64,000 nt of DNA, taken from Bradyrhizobium sp. Ash2021. Lineage in GTDB: Bacteria > Pseudomonadota > Alphaproteobacteria > Rhizobiales > Xanthobacteraceae. The notes under the pieces are model-generated. The model was not told the DNA's origin and did not search any database. It worked only from the letters and a program-made list of their open reading frames with translations. Shown in pieces: positions 8,119 to 16,364 of this stretch; the stretch's first letter is position 1; every line of letters starts with the position of its first letter. The translations under genes and the position numbers were made by a program. Location of the stretch: positions 4,384,501 through 4,448,500 of the forward strand of contig NZ_CP100604.1 in assembly GCF_031202265.1 (NCBI RefSeq), read 5' to 3'.

Positions 8119-9357
8119 CTAGTTCTTCTCCAATAGTCCGAGCCTGCGTCCCAGCCATTCCGTGGTCGAGGCCTGGATCAGGATCGTCATCAGGATCGCG
8201 ATGAAAGTCACCGACGCGATCATCTGCGCGCCGGGCGCTTTCATGCCGAGCAGCAGCCCGGCGAGTGCCGCCGGAATGACGCCGGTCTCGCGCGTCCAGC
8301 ACATGAACAGCATTTCGGCAAAACTCCAGCGCGCGCGGCGATCGGGCCACGCGCACAGGAACACAGTCGCGGGGCGGGCGACCAGCATCAGCACCGTGAC
8401 GACGGCGGTGCCACCGAGCCAGTATTTTTCCATCAGAGTGAAATCGACCTGTGCACCCAGCAGGATGAAAATGAACAGGCGCAGGATGAACGCCGTGGTC
8501 AGTACGAACTCGTCGAGCTTTTGCGCCTCGCCGGCTTCCATCTTGAAGCCGAAAGTTTCCTTGTTGCCGAGCATGATGCCGAATACGAATACTGCCATCA
8601 AACCTGAGGCGTGCAGGCCATCGGCGGCGAAATAGGCGGCGATCACGGCGACCAGTGTCACGACTGGCGCGTATTCGGCGAGAAAGGCCATCTTCTCATG
8701 CGCGATCAGCAGCGCGGCGAGATAGCCAAGTACGATGCCGGCGACGATGCCGATGACGGATTGCTCGAGCAGACCGAGCAATGACGCCGTCAACGAGAAC
8801 GAGCCGCTTCCCGTTGCCACCGCCAGGATGCTGAAGGTCAGGATCGCGCCCATCGCGTCGTTGAACGCGGACTCGCTCATCACGGTCTGTGCCACCCGGT
8901 CGCGAATCCGGACCTGGCGGAAGATCGGCACCAGCGTCGCCGGATCGGTCGAGGCCAGCGTCGCGCCGAGCAGCAATGCGACGATCGGGGGAATGCCGAG
9001 GATGAAATGCGCGGCGAGGCCGGTGATCCCGGCGGTGATGACGACCCCGATGGTCGCGATCACGACAATGGTGATCCAGACCTGCTTCAGCACCGCAAAG
9101 CGCAGCGTCGCGCCGCCATCGAACAAAATGTAGCTGGCGCCGAACAGCAGGATGATCTGGTTCAGCGCCGATTCCGCGCCGATATGCACGAAACCAAGCG
9201 CCTGCGGGCCAATCGCGATCCCCGTAATCAGGAACACCGCGACGTCAGGAATCCTGATCTTCTGCGCCAGCAGGCTGGCGAGCGTACCGATCGCCAGAAT
9301 GAGCCCGCAGGACAGCAGCGTATGTTTGGCTATTTCGATAGAGGCCGATGCTTCCAA
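8119..9357 (-). CDS. Cation:proton antiporter (CPA1/NhaP-like)
   Basis: A polytopic membrane protein of 412 residues with about 12 predicted helices. The antiporter core is recognisable: GASYILFDGGATL, the helix-break motif LASTDPATLVPIF, and ESAFNDAMGAI, where the Asn-Asp pair is the ion/proton site of electroneutral NhaP-type exchangers. There is no large C-terminal cytoplasmic regulatory domain such as TrkA_N/C: the chain ends LGRRLGLLEKN. It should exchange Na+ or K+ for H+ at the inner membrane and serve pH or salt homeostasis. It lies head-to-tail with the hydrolase upstream (30 bases apart) and may be cotranscribed with it, but the functions do not obviously connect. Confidence 0.9.
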   Translation of the reverse strand: MEASASIEIAKHTLLSCGLILAIGTLASLLAQKIRIPDVAVFLITGIAIGPQALGFVHIGAESALNQIILLFGASYILFDGGATLRFAVLKQVWITIVVIATIGVVITAGITGLAAHFILGIPPIVALLLGATLASTDPATLVPIFRQVRIRDRVAQTVMSESAFNDAMGAILTFSILAVATGSGSFSLTASLLGLLEQSVIGIVAGIVLGYLAALLIAHEKMAFLAEYAPVVTLVAVIAAYFAADGLHASGLMAVFVFGIMLGNKETFGFKMEAGEAQKLDEFVLTTAFILRLFIFILLGAQVDFTLMEKYWLGGTAVVTVLMLVARPATVFLCAWPDRRARWSFAEMLFMCWTRETGVIPAALAGLLLGMKAPGAQMIASVTFIAILMTILIQASTTEWLGRRLGLLEKN

Positions 9358-9387
9358 TGCGTTGCGTCCGTCACAAAAAGCTGGCGA

Positions 9388-10335
9388 TCAGTTCAGCGCC
9401 TTCAGCCATACGCCGATTTCGCTGGCCGCGACATTGGCCTGATTGAGAAGCTTGCCCATCGTGAAGAAGCCGTGGAACTGGCCGGGAAAGTGCTTGTAGG
9501 TCACGGGCACGCCGGCTTGCCTGAGCCGGGCGGCAAATTCGTCGCCTTCGTCGCGCAAAGGATCGGCGCCGGCGGTCAGCACATAGGCCGGCGGCAATCC
9601 GACCAGCGTTTTCGCGCGCGCGGGGGAGGCGCGCCAGTCATGAATGTCGGCGGCGCCGCTGAGATAATGGTTGCAGAACCATTTGATCACGGAGTGGGTC
9701 AAGAGGATGCTGGTCTCGGGCTCGCGATGCGAGGGATGCGCCATCGCAAAGTCGGTGGCGGGATAGATCAGGACCTGGCCGGCGATCGCTGGTCCATCGC
9801 CGTCGCGGGCGGCGAGTGCGACCACCGCGGCGAGATTGCCGCCGGCGCTGTCGCCGCCGACCATCAATCGCCGAGTGTCGATTCCGAGCGCTTTGGCGTT
9901 GTCGGCGATCCATTTCGCCGCTGAGATGGCGTCGTCGACGGCGGCGGGGAATTTGTGCTCGGGGGCGAGCCGGTAATCGACGGAGATGACGATCAATTCG
10001 CCTTCATGCGCGAGTTTGCGACAGACCACGTCGTGCGAGTCCAGATCGCCGATCACCCAGCCGCCGCCGTGGTAGAACACGAGGCAGGGCGCTGCGCCAT
10101 TGGCGTTGCGCAAATTCTTCGGCGTGTAGAGGCGGGCCGGGATCGCGCCGTGGGGTGCGGGGATCGAAAGCGGCTTGACCTCTGCCAGTTCGGGCGGCTC
10201 GGGATTGGAGACGACGCGACCCTTCAGATAGAGCTCGCGCGCTTCCGCCGGCGTCCCGTTCTCATAGGGCGGGCGGCCGGCTTCCTGGAATGCCTTGTAG
10301 ACGGCGGCGGCATCGGGATCGAGCGTAACGGGCAT
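9388..10335 (-). CDS. Alpha/beta hydrolase, hormone-sensitive-lipase (HSL) type esterase
   Basis: A 315-residue cytosolic esterase of the HSL/family IV group. The oxyanion-hole motif YHGGGWVIGD and the nucleophile elbow VGGDSAGGNLAAVVA are both visible; the catalytic Asp and His lie in ADPLRDEGDEFA and PGQFHGFF near the C-terminus, completing the triad. The N-terminal cap region (residues 1-70) is of the usual length. Such enzymes hydrolyse short- to medium-chain acyl esters; the physiological substrate is unknown. Downstream on the same strand is the antiporter gene, and upstream, beyond a palindromic repeat, is an SDR. Confidence 0.92.
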   Translation of the reverse strand: MPVTLDPDAAAVYKAFQEAGRPPYENGTPAEARELYLKGRVVSNPEPPELAEVKPLSIPAPHGAIPARLYTPKNLRNANGAAPCLVFYHGGGWVIGDLDSHDVVCRKLAHEGELIVISVDYRLAPEHKFPAAVDDAISAAKWIADNAKALGIDTRRLMVGGDSAGGNLAAVVALAARDGDGPAIAGQVLIYPATDFAMAHPSHREPETSILLTHSVIKWFCNHYLSGAADIHDWRASPARAKTLVGLPPAYVLTAGADPLRDEGDEFAARLRQAGVPVTYKHFPGQFHGFFTMGKLLNQANVAASEIGVWLKALN

Positions 10336-10365
10336 TGTGCGAAGACCTCTGGTGTTTAGAACTTG

Positions 10366-10464
10366 TCATTCCGGGGCGATGCGCAGCATCGAACTATGAT
10401 GCGCAATTGCGCATCTGAGAATCTCGAGATTCCGGGTTCGCATCTTCGATGCGCCCCGGAATGA
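10366..10464. repeat. Palindromic repeat element, family C
   Basis: A 99-bp REP-like element bounded by TCATTCCGGGGCG and its exact inverse CGCCCCGGAATGA, with further internal palindromes (GATGCGCAATTGCGCATC). It fills the gap between the SDR and the esterase genes, both on the minus strand, and could attenuate transcription or stabilise mRNA ends between them. Confidence 0.8.
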
Positions 10465-10472
10465 CGGTTACC

Positions 10473-11252
10473 CTAGGCGGCGGTGCGGCCGCCGTCGACG
10501 GTGTAGGCCGAGCCCGAGACGTAACTGGCTTCATCGGAGGCGAGGAACGCCACGATGGAGGCGACCTCGGAAGCCTGTCCCAGCCGTCGCGCCGGAATCC
10601 GCTCCACGATCTTGTCATTGGGCGGCGGCGCGTTGCCGCCATTGCGCCCCTGCATGATCGCACTCAACATCCGGCTGTCGATCAATCCCGGGCAGACGCA
10701 ATTGACGCGCACGCCGGTGCCCGTGCATTCCCACGACGCGCTCTTGGTCAGCCCGATCACCGCGTGCTTGCTGGCGCTGTAGACCGCGATGTGCGGCGAG
10801 CCCATCAGGCCCGCGATCGAGGCGGTGTTGATGATGCTGCCCTTGTTCTGCTTCAGCATCACCGGCAGCACGTGCTTCATGCCGAGGAAGACGCCGACCA
10901 CGTTGACGTCGAGCACCCGGCGAAAGCTCTCCAGCGAATATTCCGGGATCGGCTTGATGTCGCCTTCGATGCCGGCGTTGTTGTAGAACACGTCGATGGT
11001 GCCGAACCTGTCGACCGCAGCCCGGACATAGTCGGCGACCTCCTCTTCACGTGTGACGTCGGCGGCGACCGCCAGCGCCTGCGCCGAAGCCGGCAGGTCG
11101 GCAATCGCGGCCGCAAGATCTGGCTCCCTGCGGTCGACTGCGACAATACGCGCACCGCGTTCGGCCAACAGGTGAATGGTCGCGGTTCCGATGACGCCGG
11201 CAGCCCCGGTTACAACGGCGACCTTGCCGTCCAGACGAATTCGATCGGTCAT
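10473..11252 (-). CDS. SDR-family NAD(P)-dependent oxidoreductase
   Basis: A classical short-chain dehydrogenase of 259 residues. The N-terminal cofactor loop is TGAAGVIGTATIH, the NNAG motif appears as YNNAGIEG, and the catalytic tetrad includes the Ser in NTASIAG and YSASK with its Tyr and Lys. An acidic residue after the second strand (AVDRREPD) favours NAD over NADP. The C-terminal DGGRTAA is the usual SDR ending. Substrate is unknown; the closest architecture is that of 3-oxoacyl-ACP reductase-like or secondary-alcohol dehydrogenases. It is followed by a palindromic repeat and then the esterase gene, so a joint catabolic role is possible but unproven. Confidence 0.92.
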   Translation of the reverse strand: MTDRIRLDGKVAVVTGAAGVIGTATIHLLAERGARIVAVDRREPDLAAAIADLPASAQALAVAADVTREEEVADYVRAAVDRFGTIDVFYNNAGIEGDIKPIPEYSLESFRRVLDVNVVGVFLGMKHVLPVMLKQNKGSIINTASIAGLMGSPHIAVYSASKHAVIGLTKSASWECTGTGVRVNCVCPGLIDSRMLSAIMQGRNGGNAPPPNDKIVERIPARRLGQASEVASIVAFLASDEASYVSGSAYTVDGGRTAA

Positions 11253-11379
11253 GTCAGGGGTCCTTTGGCTCCTCCGGTTGTCCCGGATTCTTCTGATTTC
11301 GGCGCTGGGCAGCGCGAACGCTCGACAGGGGCGACTATTTCATTTGTGGCGCGGGCTGACCAGAGCCCGGTTCTTGAAG

Positions 11380-11481
11380 CAGAACCGAACGCTAGATTGT
11401 TGTGTTGACGTGTTTTCTTCACACGAACCGGTACCCATCCCGCATCAAGTGCGGGACAGGCTTTCGCTCGAAAACGCTTTT
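11380..11481. repeat. Dispersed repeat, family B (copy 1, with nested palindrome)
   Basis: From about 11380 this stretch aligns with 24017-24090: shared blocks are TGTTTTCTTCAC, CGAACCGGTA and GAAAACGCT. Copy 1 carries about 26 extra bases containing the palindrome CCCGCA-TCAAG-TGCGGG (11439-11455), absent from copy 2. It occupies the middle of the 354-bp space between the SDR and the DUF2155 gene; nothing else is recognisable there apart from a GC-rich inverted repeat at about 11484-11514. Confidence 0.72.
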
Positions 11482-11606
11482 TGGGCGGCGGGCAGGGCCG
11501 GAAGCCGCCCTTTCCCCGCCGTATTCGGCGTGTTAACCGGAGGGCACGCGAGCGGCGGATATGATTGTATGTCGCGAGCCCGATTCGCCTGTTAAAGCCG
11601 CGCGAG

Positions 11607-12605
11607 ATGTTTCGAACCATTGCCCTGACTGGTTTCGCGGCCCTGATTGCCGCCACAACACTCTCGCTTGCGCCTCCGGCGCGCGCGCAGATCGGCAATA
11701 TCTTTTCCGATCCCGCGCCGCGCCCGCCCGGTGCGATCCCCCGTGCCGGTCAGCCGCAGCCGCCCCCCGACGACGACGAGGAAGTGCCCGAATTGCCGCG
11801 CGGCCGGCTGTTGCCGACGCCGAACCGGCCGCTGCCGGGGCAGGGCGTGCCGCCACCGGGAAGCGTCCAGTCGCAGCCGCTGGCGCCACCGCCCGGTACC
11901 ACCGTGATTCCGCAAAATACGCCGCCGGGCATCGCGGTAGCGCCGCCGCAGCCGGGCGGGCCGGCCGGTCCGGGCGTGGCCAATGCGCCGCCATCGGCCA
12001 ATCCGTTGCCGGGATTGCCGCCCGGGCAGCGCCAGCCCAAGAGCGTGCCTGGGGCGCCGGCGACCCTGCAGCCGGGCGATGAGGTGGTATCCGAGCCCCC
12101 CGCATCGAAGGTCACCAACAAGAAGGCGAGCTTTTCCGGCCTCGACAAGATCACCGGACGCATCATCAATTTCGACGAGGATATCGGCGAGACCGTCCAG
12201 TTCGGCGCGCTGCGGGTGAAAACCGACGCCTGCTACACGCGTCCGGCGACCGAGGCCGCCAATACCGACGCCTTCGTCGAGGTCGACGAGATCACGCTGC
12301 AGGGCGAGGTGAAGCGGATTTTCTCCGGCTGGATGTATGCCGCGAGCCCCGGCCTGCACGGCGTCGAGCATCCGATCTACGATATCTGGCTGACCGACTG
12401 CAAAGTCCCCGACCAGACCATCGTCACCGCAGCACCCGATCTGCCGAAGGCCGTGGCGCCGCCGCCGGCGCAGAAGCGCCCGCCGGCGCCGAAGCAGGCA
12501 GCGCCGCGTCCGCCGCCGCAGCCGCAATTCCAGCAGCAACCGCCGCCGCCACCTCCGCCGGCGCAGCGGCCCGGTGGGCTGTTCGGTGGATTGTTCGGGA
12601 ACTAG
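11607..12605 (+). CDS. DUF2155 domain-containing exported protein
   Basis: A secreted protein of 332 residues. The ATG at 11607 starts a clear signal peptide ([20 protein letters not shown], then ARAQ). A long Pro-rich, low-complexity region (about residues 30-165) precedes the DUF2155 domain (about 166-275), recognised by [30 protein letters not shown] and [11 protein letters not shown] with its conserved Cys pair. The C-terminal 50 residues are again Pro/Gln-rich. DUF2155 proteins are periplasmic or envelope proteins of alphaproteobacteria with no established function. Its stop codon overlaps the stop codon of aat on the other strand within the palindrome CTAG. In many relatives it lies beside aat and NDUFA12. 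Confidence 0.88.
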   Translation: MFRTIALTGFAALIAATTLSLAPPARAQIGNIFSDPAPRPPGAIPRAGQPQPPPDDDEEVPELPRGRLLPTPNRPLPGQGVPPPGSVQSQPLAPPPGTTVIPQNTPPGIAVAPPQPGGPAGPGVANAPPSANPLPGLPPGQRQPKSVPGAPATLQPGDEVVSEPPASKVTNKKASFSGLDKITGRIINFDEDIGETVQFGALRVKTDACYTRPATEAANTDAFVEVDEITLQGEVKRIFSGWMYAASPGLHGVEHPIYDIWLTDCKVPDQTIVTAAPDLPKAVAPPPAQKRPPAPKQAAPRPPPQPQFQQQPPPPPPPAQRPGGLFGGLFGN

Positions 12606-13282
12606 CTGCGGTTCGCGATAATCGCGAGCGCGTCGGCGCCCTTGACCGGATGGGTCGCCGGCAATCGCAGGAAATCCGCGGATACGCCCGTGATCGCCTT
12701 GTCGAGCAGCGTGCGATAGCGGCGGCGCGAAATTTCCGCGGCGCCAAAACTGCGCAGGTGCTCGGTGACATACTGGGTGTCGAGCAGCTCGAACCCGCCC
12801 GCGATCAGCCGCGCCACCAGATGCACCAGCGCCACTTTCGAGGCGTCGCGGGCGCGGTGAAACATGCTCTCGCCGAAGAAGGCGCGCCCCAGGCTGACGC
12901 CGTATAGGCCGCCGGCCAGATCGCCGTTCTGCCAGACCTCGACGCTGTGGCAGTGTCCGAGCTGGTACAGCCCGAGATAGAGGTCGCGGATCCGCGTGTT
13001 GATCCAGGTGTCGTCACGGCCGGCCTGCGGCGCCGCGCAGCCGGCGATGACCGCCTTGAAGGCGGTATCGACGGTGACCGTGAAGGCGTCGGAACGCACC
13101 GTGCGGGCGAGGCGCGAGGCGACGCGAAAACCATCGAGCGGGATCACCCCGCGCGTTTCCGGCTCGACCCAGAACAGCGTGGGGTCGTCGGCGCTTTCGG
13201 CCATCGGGAAGATACCGCAGGCATAGGCGCGCAGCAGCACTTCGGGCGTGATTTCGGAAGAGGCGGAGTCGCGCGACGTCAT
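12602..13282 (-). CDS. aat: Leucyl/phenylalanyl-tRNA--protein transferase
   Basis: The enzyme transfers Leu or Phe from aminoacyl-tRNA to proteins with N-terminal Arg or Lys, tagging them for ClpS/ClpAP degradation. The chain of 226 residues shows the family hallmarks: [12 protein letters not shown] at the start, [17 protein letters not shown], the [14 protein letters not shown] region, the [20 protein letters not shown] core and [17 protein letters not shown]. The ATG at 13282 is preferred over an upstream start at 13351 because the conserved N-terminus begins right after it. The gene is convergent with DUF2155, sharing a CTAG stop overlap. Cytosolic; probably constitutive. Confidence 0.95.
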   Translation of the reverse strand: MTSRDSASSEITPEVLLRAYACGIFPMAESADDPTLFWVEPETRGVIPLDGFRVASRLARTVRSDAFTVTVDTAFKAVIAGCAAPQAGRDDTWINTRIRDLYLGLYQLGHCHSVEVWQNGDLAGGLYGVSLGRAFFGESMFHRARDASKVALVHLVARLIAGGFELLDTQYVTEHLRSFGAAEISRRRYRTLLDKAITGVSADFLRLPATHPVKGADALAIIANRS

Positions 13283-13396
13283 GGGCCCCAGAATAGCAGG
13301 ACGTCGAGGGCCTATGCTACGGTCGAAAAAAAGGCGGCGCGGCCGGAACATCGGGGGAAGCCGCCGTGATCGCCGGTCGGGAGCAAGGGGGAATTC

Positions 13397-14845
13397 GTGA
13401 AAATTACCTGGAAGACCATCGCGCCGCTGGCGATCTGGCTTGCGATCTATCTGGTGCCGGTACCGGCCGGCCTCAATCTCAATCAGTGGCGCTATTTTGC
13501 GATATTTGCGGCCGTGATCGCCGGCCTGATCCTGGAATCGATGCCGGTCGGCGCGGTCGGCCTGATCGGCCTGACGGTCGCGGGCGTGATGGGGTATGTC
13601 GAACCCGATCCCAACAAATCGCTGCGCTGGATGCTGGGCGGGTTTTCCGAAAGCACGGTGTGGCTGATCGTCGGCGCCTTCGTGTTCTCGATCGGTTACC
13701 GCAAGAGCGGGCTCGGCCGGCGGCTCGCTCTGATGCTGGTGCGCGCGCTCGGCCGCCGCACCATCGGCCTCGGTTATGCGGTCGCCTTCTCCGACCTTGT
13801 GCTGGCGCCAGCGACACCGTCCAACACCGCGCGCTCAGGCGGCACGATCTATCCGATCGCTAGCAACATTCCCAGGATCTACGGTTCCGAACCCGGGCCG
13901 ACCGCCGGCCTGATCGGCACCTATGTGATGTGGACGGCGTTTGCGACCACGGCGGTCACGAGCTCGCTGTTCCTGACCGCGCTGGCGCCGAATGCCGCCG
14001 CGCTCTCGATCGCCAAAAAGATCGTCAATGTCGACATCGGCTGGTCGCAATGGTTCTTCGGGTTTGCGCCGCTCGGAATCCTGTTGCTGCTGCTGGTGCC
14101 GTTGCTGAGCTACATCGTGTGCCGGCCGGAGGTGAAGGAAAGCCCGGAAATCGTCACCTGGAGTGCCGGCGAAATCGCCGCCATGGGGCCGCCGTCGCGC
14201 AGCGAATGGATCATGGCAGCCTTGGTGCTGCTGGCGATGTTTCTGTGGATCTGCGGCTCCAATCCCACCATCAGCCTGCCGCTGTTAGGTGCCAACTTCA
14301 TCAACCCGACCATGGTGGTGTTCGTGGTGATCTCGCTGATGCTGGTCACGGGTGTGATCGATTTCGACGACATCGTCGCTGAGAAGAGCGCCTGGGAAGT
14401 GTTCTTCTATTTCACTTCGCTGCTGACGCTGTCGTCCGGCCTGAACGAGATCGGATTCATCAAATGGGTGGCGGAGGGCTACGCCAAGCCGCTGGCCAGC
14501 GTGTCGCCGCTGATGGGCATGATCCTGCTGGTGTCGTTCTTCTTCTGGATCCACTATTTCTTTTCCAGCATCACCTCGCACACGGCCGCCGTATTGCCGG
14601 TCGTGCTCGCCGTCGGCACCAGCATTCCCGGCCTGTCGGTGCCAACCTTGATGCTGCTGTGCGTGTATTCGCTGGGGCTGATGGGCGTGATCTCGCCCTA
14701 TGCCACGGGACCGGCGCCGATGTATTTCGGCAGCGGTTACATCGGCAAGCGCGATTTCTGGAAATTCGGCCTGATTTTTGGGGTGATCTATTTTGCGGGC
14801 CTGCTGTTGATCGTGCTGCCGTGGCTGCGGTTCATCGGCTTTTAA
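13397..14845 (+). CDS. DASS/SLC13-family anion:Na+ symporter or exchanger (CitT-like)
   Basis: An inner-membrane transporter of 482 residues with about 12-13 helices. The signature [18 protein letters not shown] contains the first SNT substrate/Na+ motif, and [15 protein letters not shown] holds the second SxT motif in the C-terminal half; both belong to the divalent anion/Na+ symporter family, here closest in style to bacterial CitT and the plastid 2-oxoglutarate/malate translocator. Likely substrates are di- or tricarboxylates such as malate, succinate, 2-oxoglutarate or citrate. Its stop codon overlaps that of the neighbouring kinase gene on the other strand (TTAA). No periplasmic subunits or regulator specific to it can be identified, but the kinase operon is next door. 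Confidence 0.9.
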   Translation: MKITWKTIAPLAIWLAIYLVPVPAGLNLNQWRYFAIFAAVIAGLILESMPVGAVGLIGLTVAGVMGYVEPDPNKSLRWMLGGFSESTVWLIVGAFVFSIGYRKSGLGRRLALMLVRALGRRTIGLGYAVAFSDLVLAPATPSNTARSGGTIYPIASNIPRIYGSEPGPTAGLIGTYVMWTAFATTAVTSSLFLTALAPNAAALSIAKKIVNVDIGWSQWFFGFAPLGILLLLLVPLLSYIVCRPEVKESPEIVTWSAGEIAAMGPPSRSEWIMAALVLLAMFLWICGSNPTISLPLLGANFINPTMVVFVVISLMLVTGVIDFDDIVAEKSAWEVFFYFTSLLTLSSGLNEIGFIKWVAEGYAKPLASVSPLMGMILLVSFFFWIHYFFSSITSHTAAVLPVVLAVGTSIPGLSVPTLMLLCVYSLGLMGVISPYATGPAPMYFGSGYIGKRDFWKFGLIFGVIYFAGLLLIVLPWLRFIGF

Positions 14846-15927
14846 CCGGCGGCCACGTTTGCGGATTTCGCCGCATTGGCGCGGCGGAATTGCAGCACGA
14901 TCCGGGTCCCCTGATGGGCGGAATCGCGTTCAACGGTTGCTTCCAGCTTGGCGGCCATCGCCGAGACGATGCGCTGGCCCATGCCGGTGCCGCGCGGATC
15001 GGCCTTGGCGTCGAGGCCGACGCCGTCGTCGGCGATCGACAGCACGAGATCGTCGCCCTGGGCCTTGAGTTCGATATGGATGGGGCCGGCGCCGTCGGGG
15101 TAGGCGTATTTCACCGCGTTCATCACCAGCTCGTTGACGATGATGCCGATCGCCACCGCGCGATCCGGGTCGATATCGATCGGCTCTGCCTTCAGCGTCA
15201 GCCGCGACATCCGGTTGCCTTCGGCCGACCGCCTGAGATCTTCCAGCAGGGCGTCCAGATACTGGTTCAGCAGCACGCTCTTCAGGTCGTGCGAGGTGTA
15301 GAGCCGGCGGTGGACCTGGGCGACCGCGGCGACGCGTCCCATCGCGTTGGTCAGCGCCTCCTTGACGCCGTCCTGCGTGCTCGAATTCGCCTGCAGGTGC
15401 AGTAGCGAAGCGATGATCTGCAAAGAATTGCCGACGCGGTGGTTGACTTCGCGCAACAGCACTTCGCGTTCGGCTGCCAGTGCTGCGTAGCGGTCGCGCG
15501 AGGCGTGGACCTCGGCCTCGGCCTCGTCGCGGGCCCTTTGAATTTGCGCCTGCCGCATCGCGCCGTTGACGGCGACGTGGAGCAGCGGAATGAAATCGCC
15601 CTGGGCATCCTTGACCAGATAGTCCACCGCACCCGCCTTCAACGCGGTGACCGCGATCGCCGAATCCTGCGAGGCGGTGACGAACACCACCGGCGGCGCG
15701 TCCGGAATCTTCAGTATCTGCTCGAGCGTTTCCAGACCGTCGAGACCGGGCATGTACTGGTCGAGGGCGACGACGTCGATGCCGCCTTGCGCCAGGCGCG
15801 CGAGCCCCTCATGTCCGCTGGCGGCATGGACGACCCTAAAACCTTGTCGCGTCAGGCCGCGGTCGACCAGCCGGGCAAGCGCCGCGTCGTCATCGATATA
15901 CAGCAATGTCGGCGTTGCGGTGTTCAT
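14842..15927 (-). CDS. Receiver-HisKA_2 hybrid response regulator/histidine kinase
   Basis: A soluble 361-residue protein with an N-terminal receiver (acidic IDDD at residues 11-14, phospho-acceptor Asp56 in VVALDQYMPG, Lys in YLVKDA) joined by a coiled coil (about 130-165) to a HisKA_2 domain (LLREVNHRVGNSLQIIASLL, His in the H box) and an HATPase_c domain (N box NELVMNAVKYAYP, G box SIADDGVGLD). This architecture suits a kinase whose activity is set by its own receiver, passing phosphate to another regulator. It is the third gene of a coupled operon: its ATG overlaps the stop of the preceding receiver gene by four bases (ATGA). HisKA_2 kinases are common in Rhizobiales general-stress and light or redox pathways. 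Confidence 0.93.
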   Translation of the reverse strand: MNTATPTLLYIDDDAALARLVDRGLTRQGFRVVHAASGHEGLARLAQGGIDVVALDQYMPGLDGLETLEQILKIPDAPPVVFVTASQDSAIAVTALKAGAVDYLVKDAQGDFIPLLHVAVNGAMRQAQIQRARDEAEAEVHASRDRYAALAAEREVLLREVNHRVGNSLQIIASLLHLQANSSTQDGVKEALTNAMGRVAAVAQVHRRLYTSHDLKSVLLNQYLDALLEDLRRSAEGNRMSRLTLKAEPIDIDPDRAVAIGIIVNELVMNAVKYAYPDGAGPIHIELKAQGDDLVLSIADDGVGLDAKADPRGTGMGQRIVSAMAAKLEATVERDSAHQGTRIVLQFRRANAAKSANVAAG

Positions 15928-16364
15928 GTGGCGGCGGGTGGTACCTGAATGACGGAAAAGAACAGGCCGAGCTGGCGAATGGCGTTGGCAAAGCTTTCAT
16001 AATTCACCGGCTTGGTGATGTAGACGTTGCAGCCGAGTTCGTAGCAGCGCTTGATTTCCTGGGAATCGTCGGTCGTGGTCAGAACCACGACCGGCGTCGC
16101 CTTCAAATATTTGTTGTCCTTGACCCGCCGCAAGATATCGATGCCGGTCATGTCCGGCAGGTTGAGGTCAAGCAGGATCAGCAGAGCCTCGCCCTTGTGA
16201 TTGAGTCCCGTGCCGTCGCTGCCGAACAAATAGTTCACCGCGTCTGTACCGTTGGTGAACGGCATGATCTCGTTATTGACACCGGAGCGCCGGATATTGC
16301 GTTCGATCAGGCGGGCATGGCCCTCATCGTCCTCGATCATGATGATGGTGACTGGCTTGCTCAT
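15924..16364 (-). CDS. Response regulator, Rcp1-like single receiver
   Basis: A stand-alone receiver of 146 residues, with IEDDEGHARLIERNI at the start, phospho-acceptor Asp66 in LLDLNLPDMTG, the Thr in VVLTTTDD and the Lys in YITKPVNYESF. The long loop before the Asp strand (residues 46-61) and the DD-x-E-x-H-x-R-L-I motif place it with Rcp1-type regulators, which pair with phytochrome-like or CHASE-type kinases. It sits between two kinases in one operon, overlapping both by four bases, so translational coupling and fixed stoichiometry are likely. No output domain. Confidence 0.93.
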   Translation of the reverse strand: MSKPVTIIMIEDDEGHARLIERNIRRSGVNNEIMPFTNGTDAVNYLFGSDGTGLNHKGEALLILLDLNLPDMTGIDILRRVKDNKYLKATPVVVLTTTDDSQEIKRCYELGCNVYITKPVNYESFANAIRQLGLFFSVIQVPPAAT

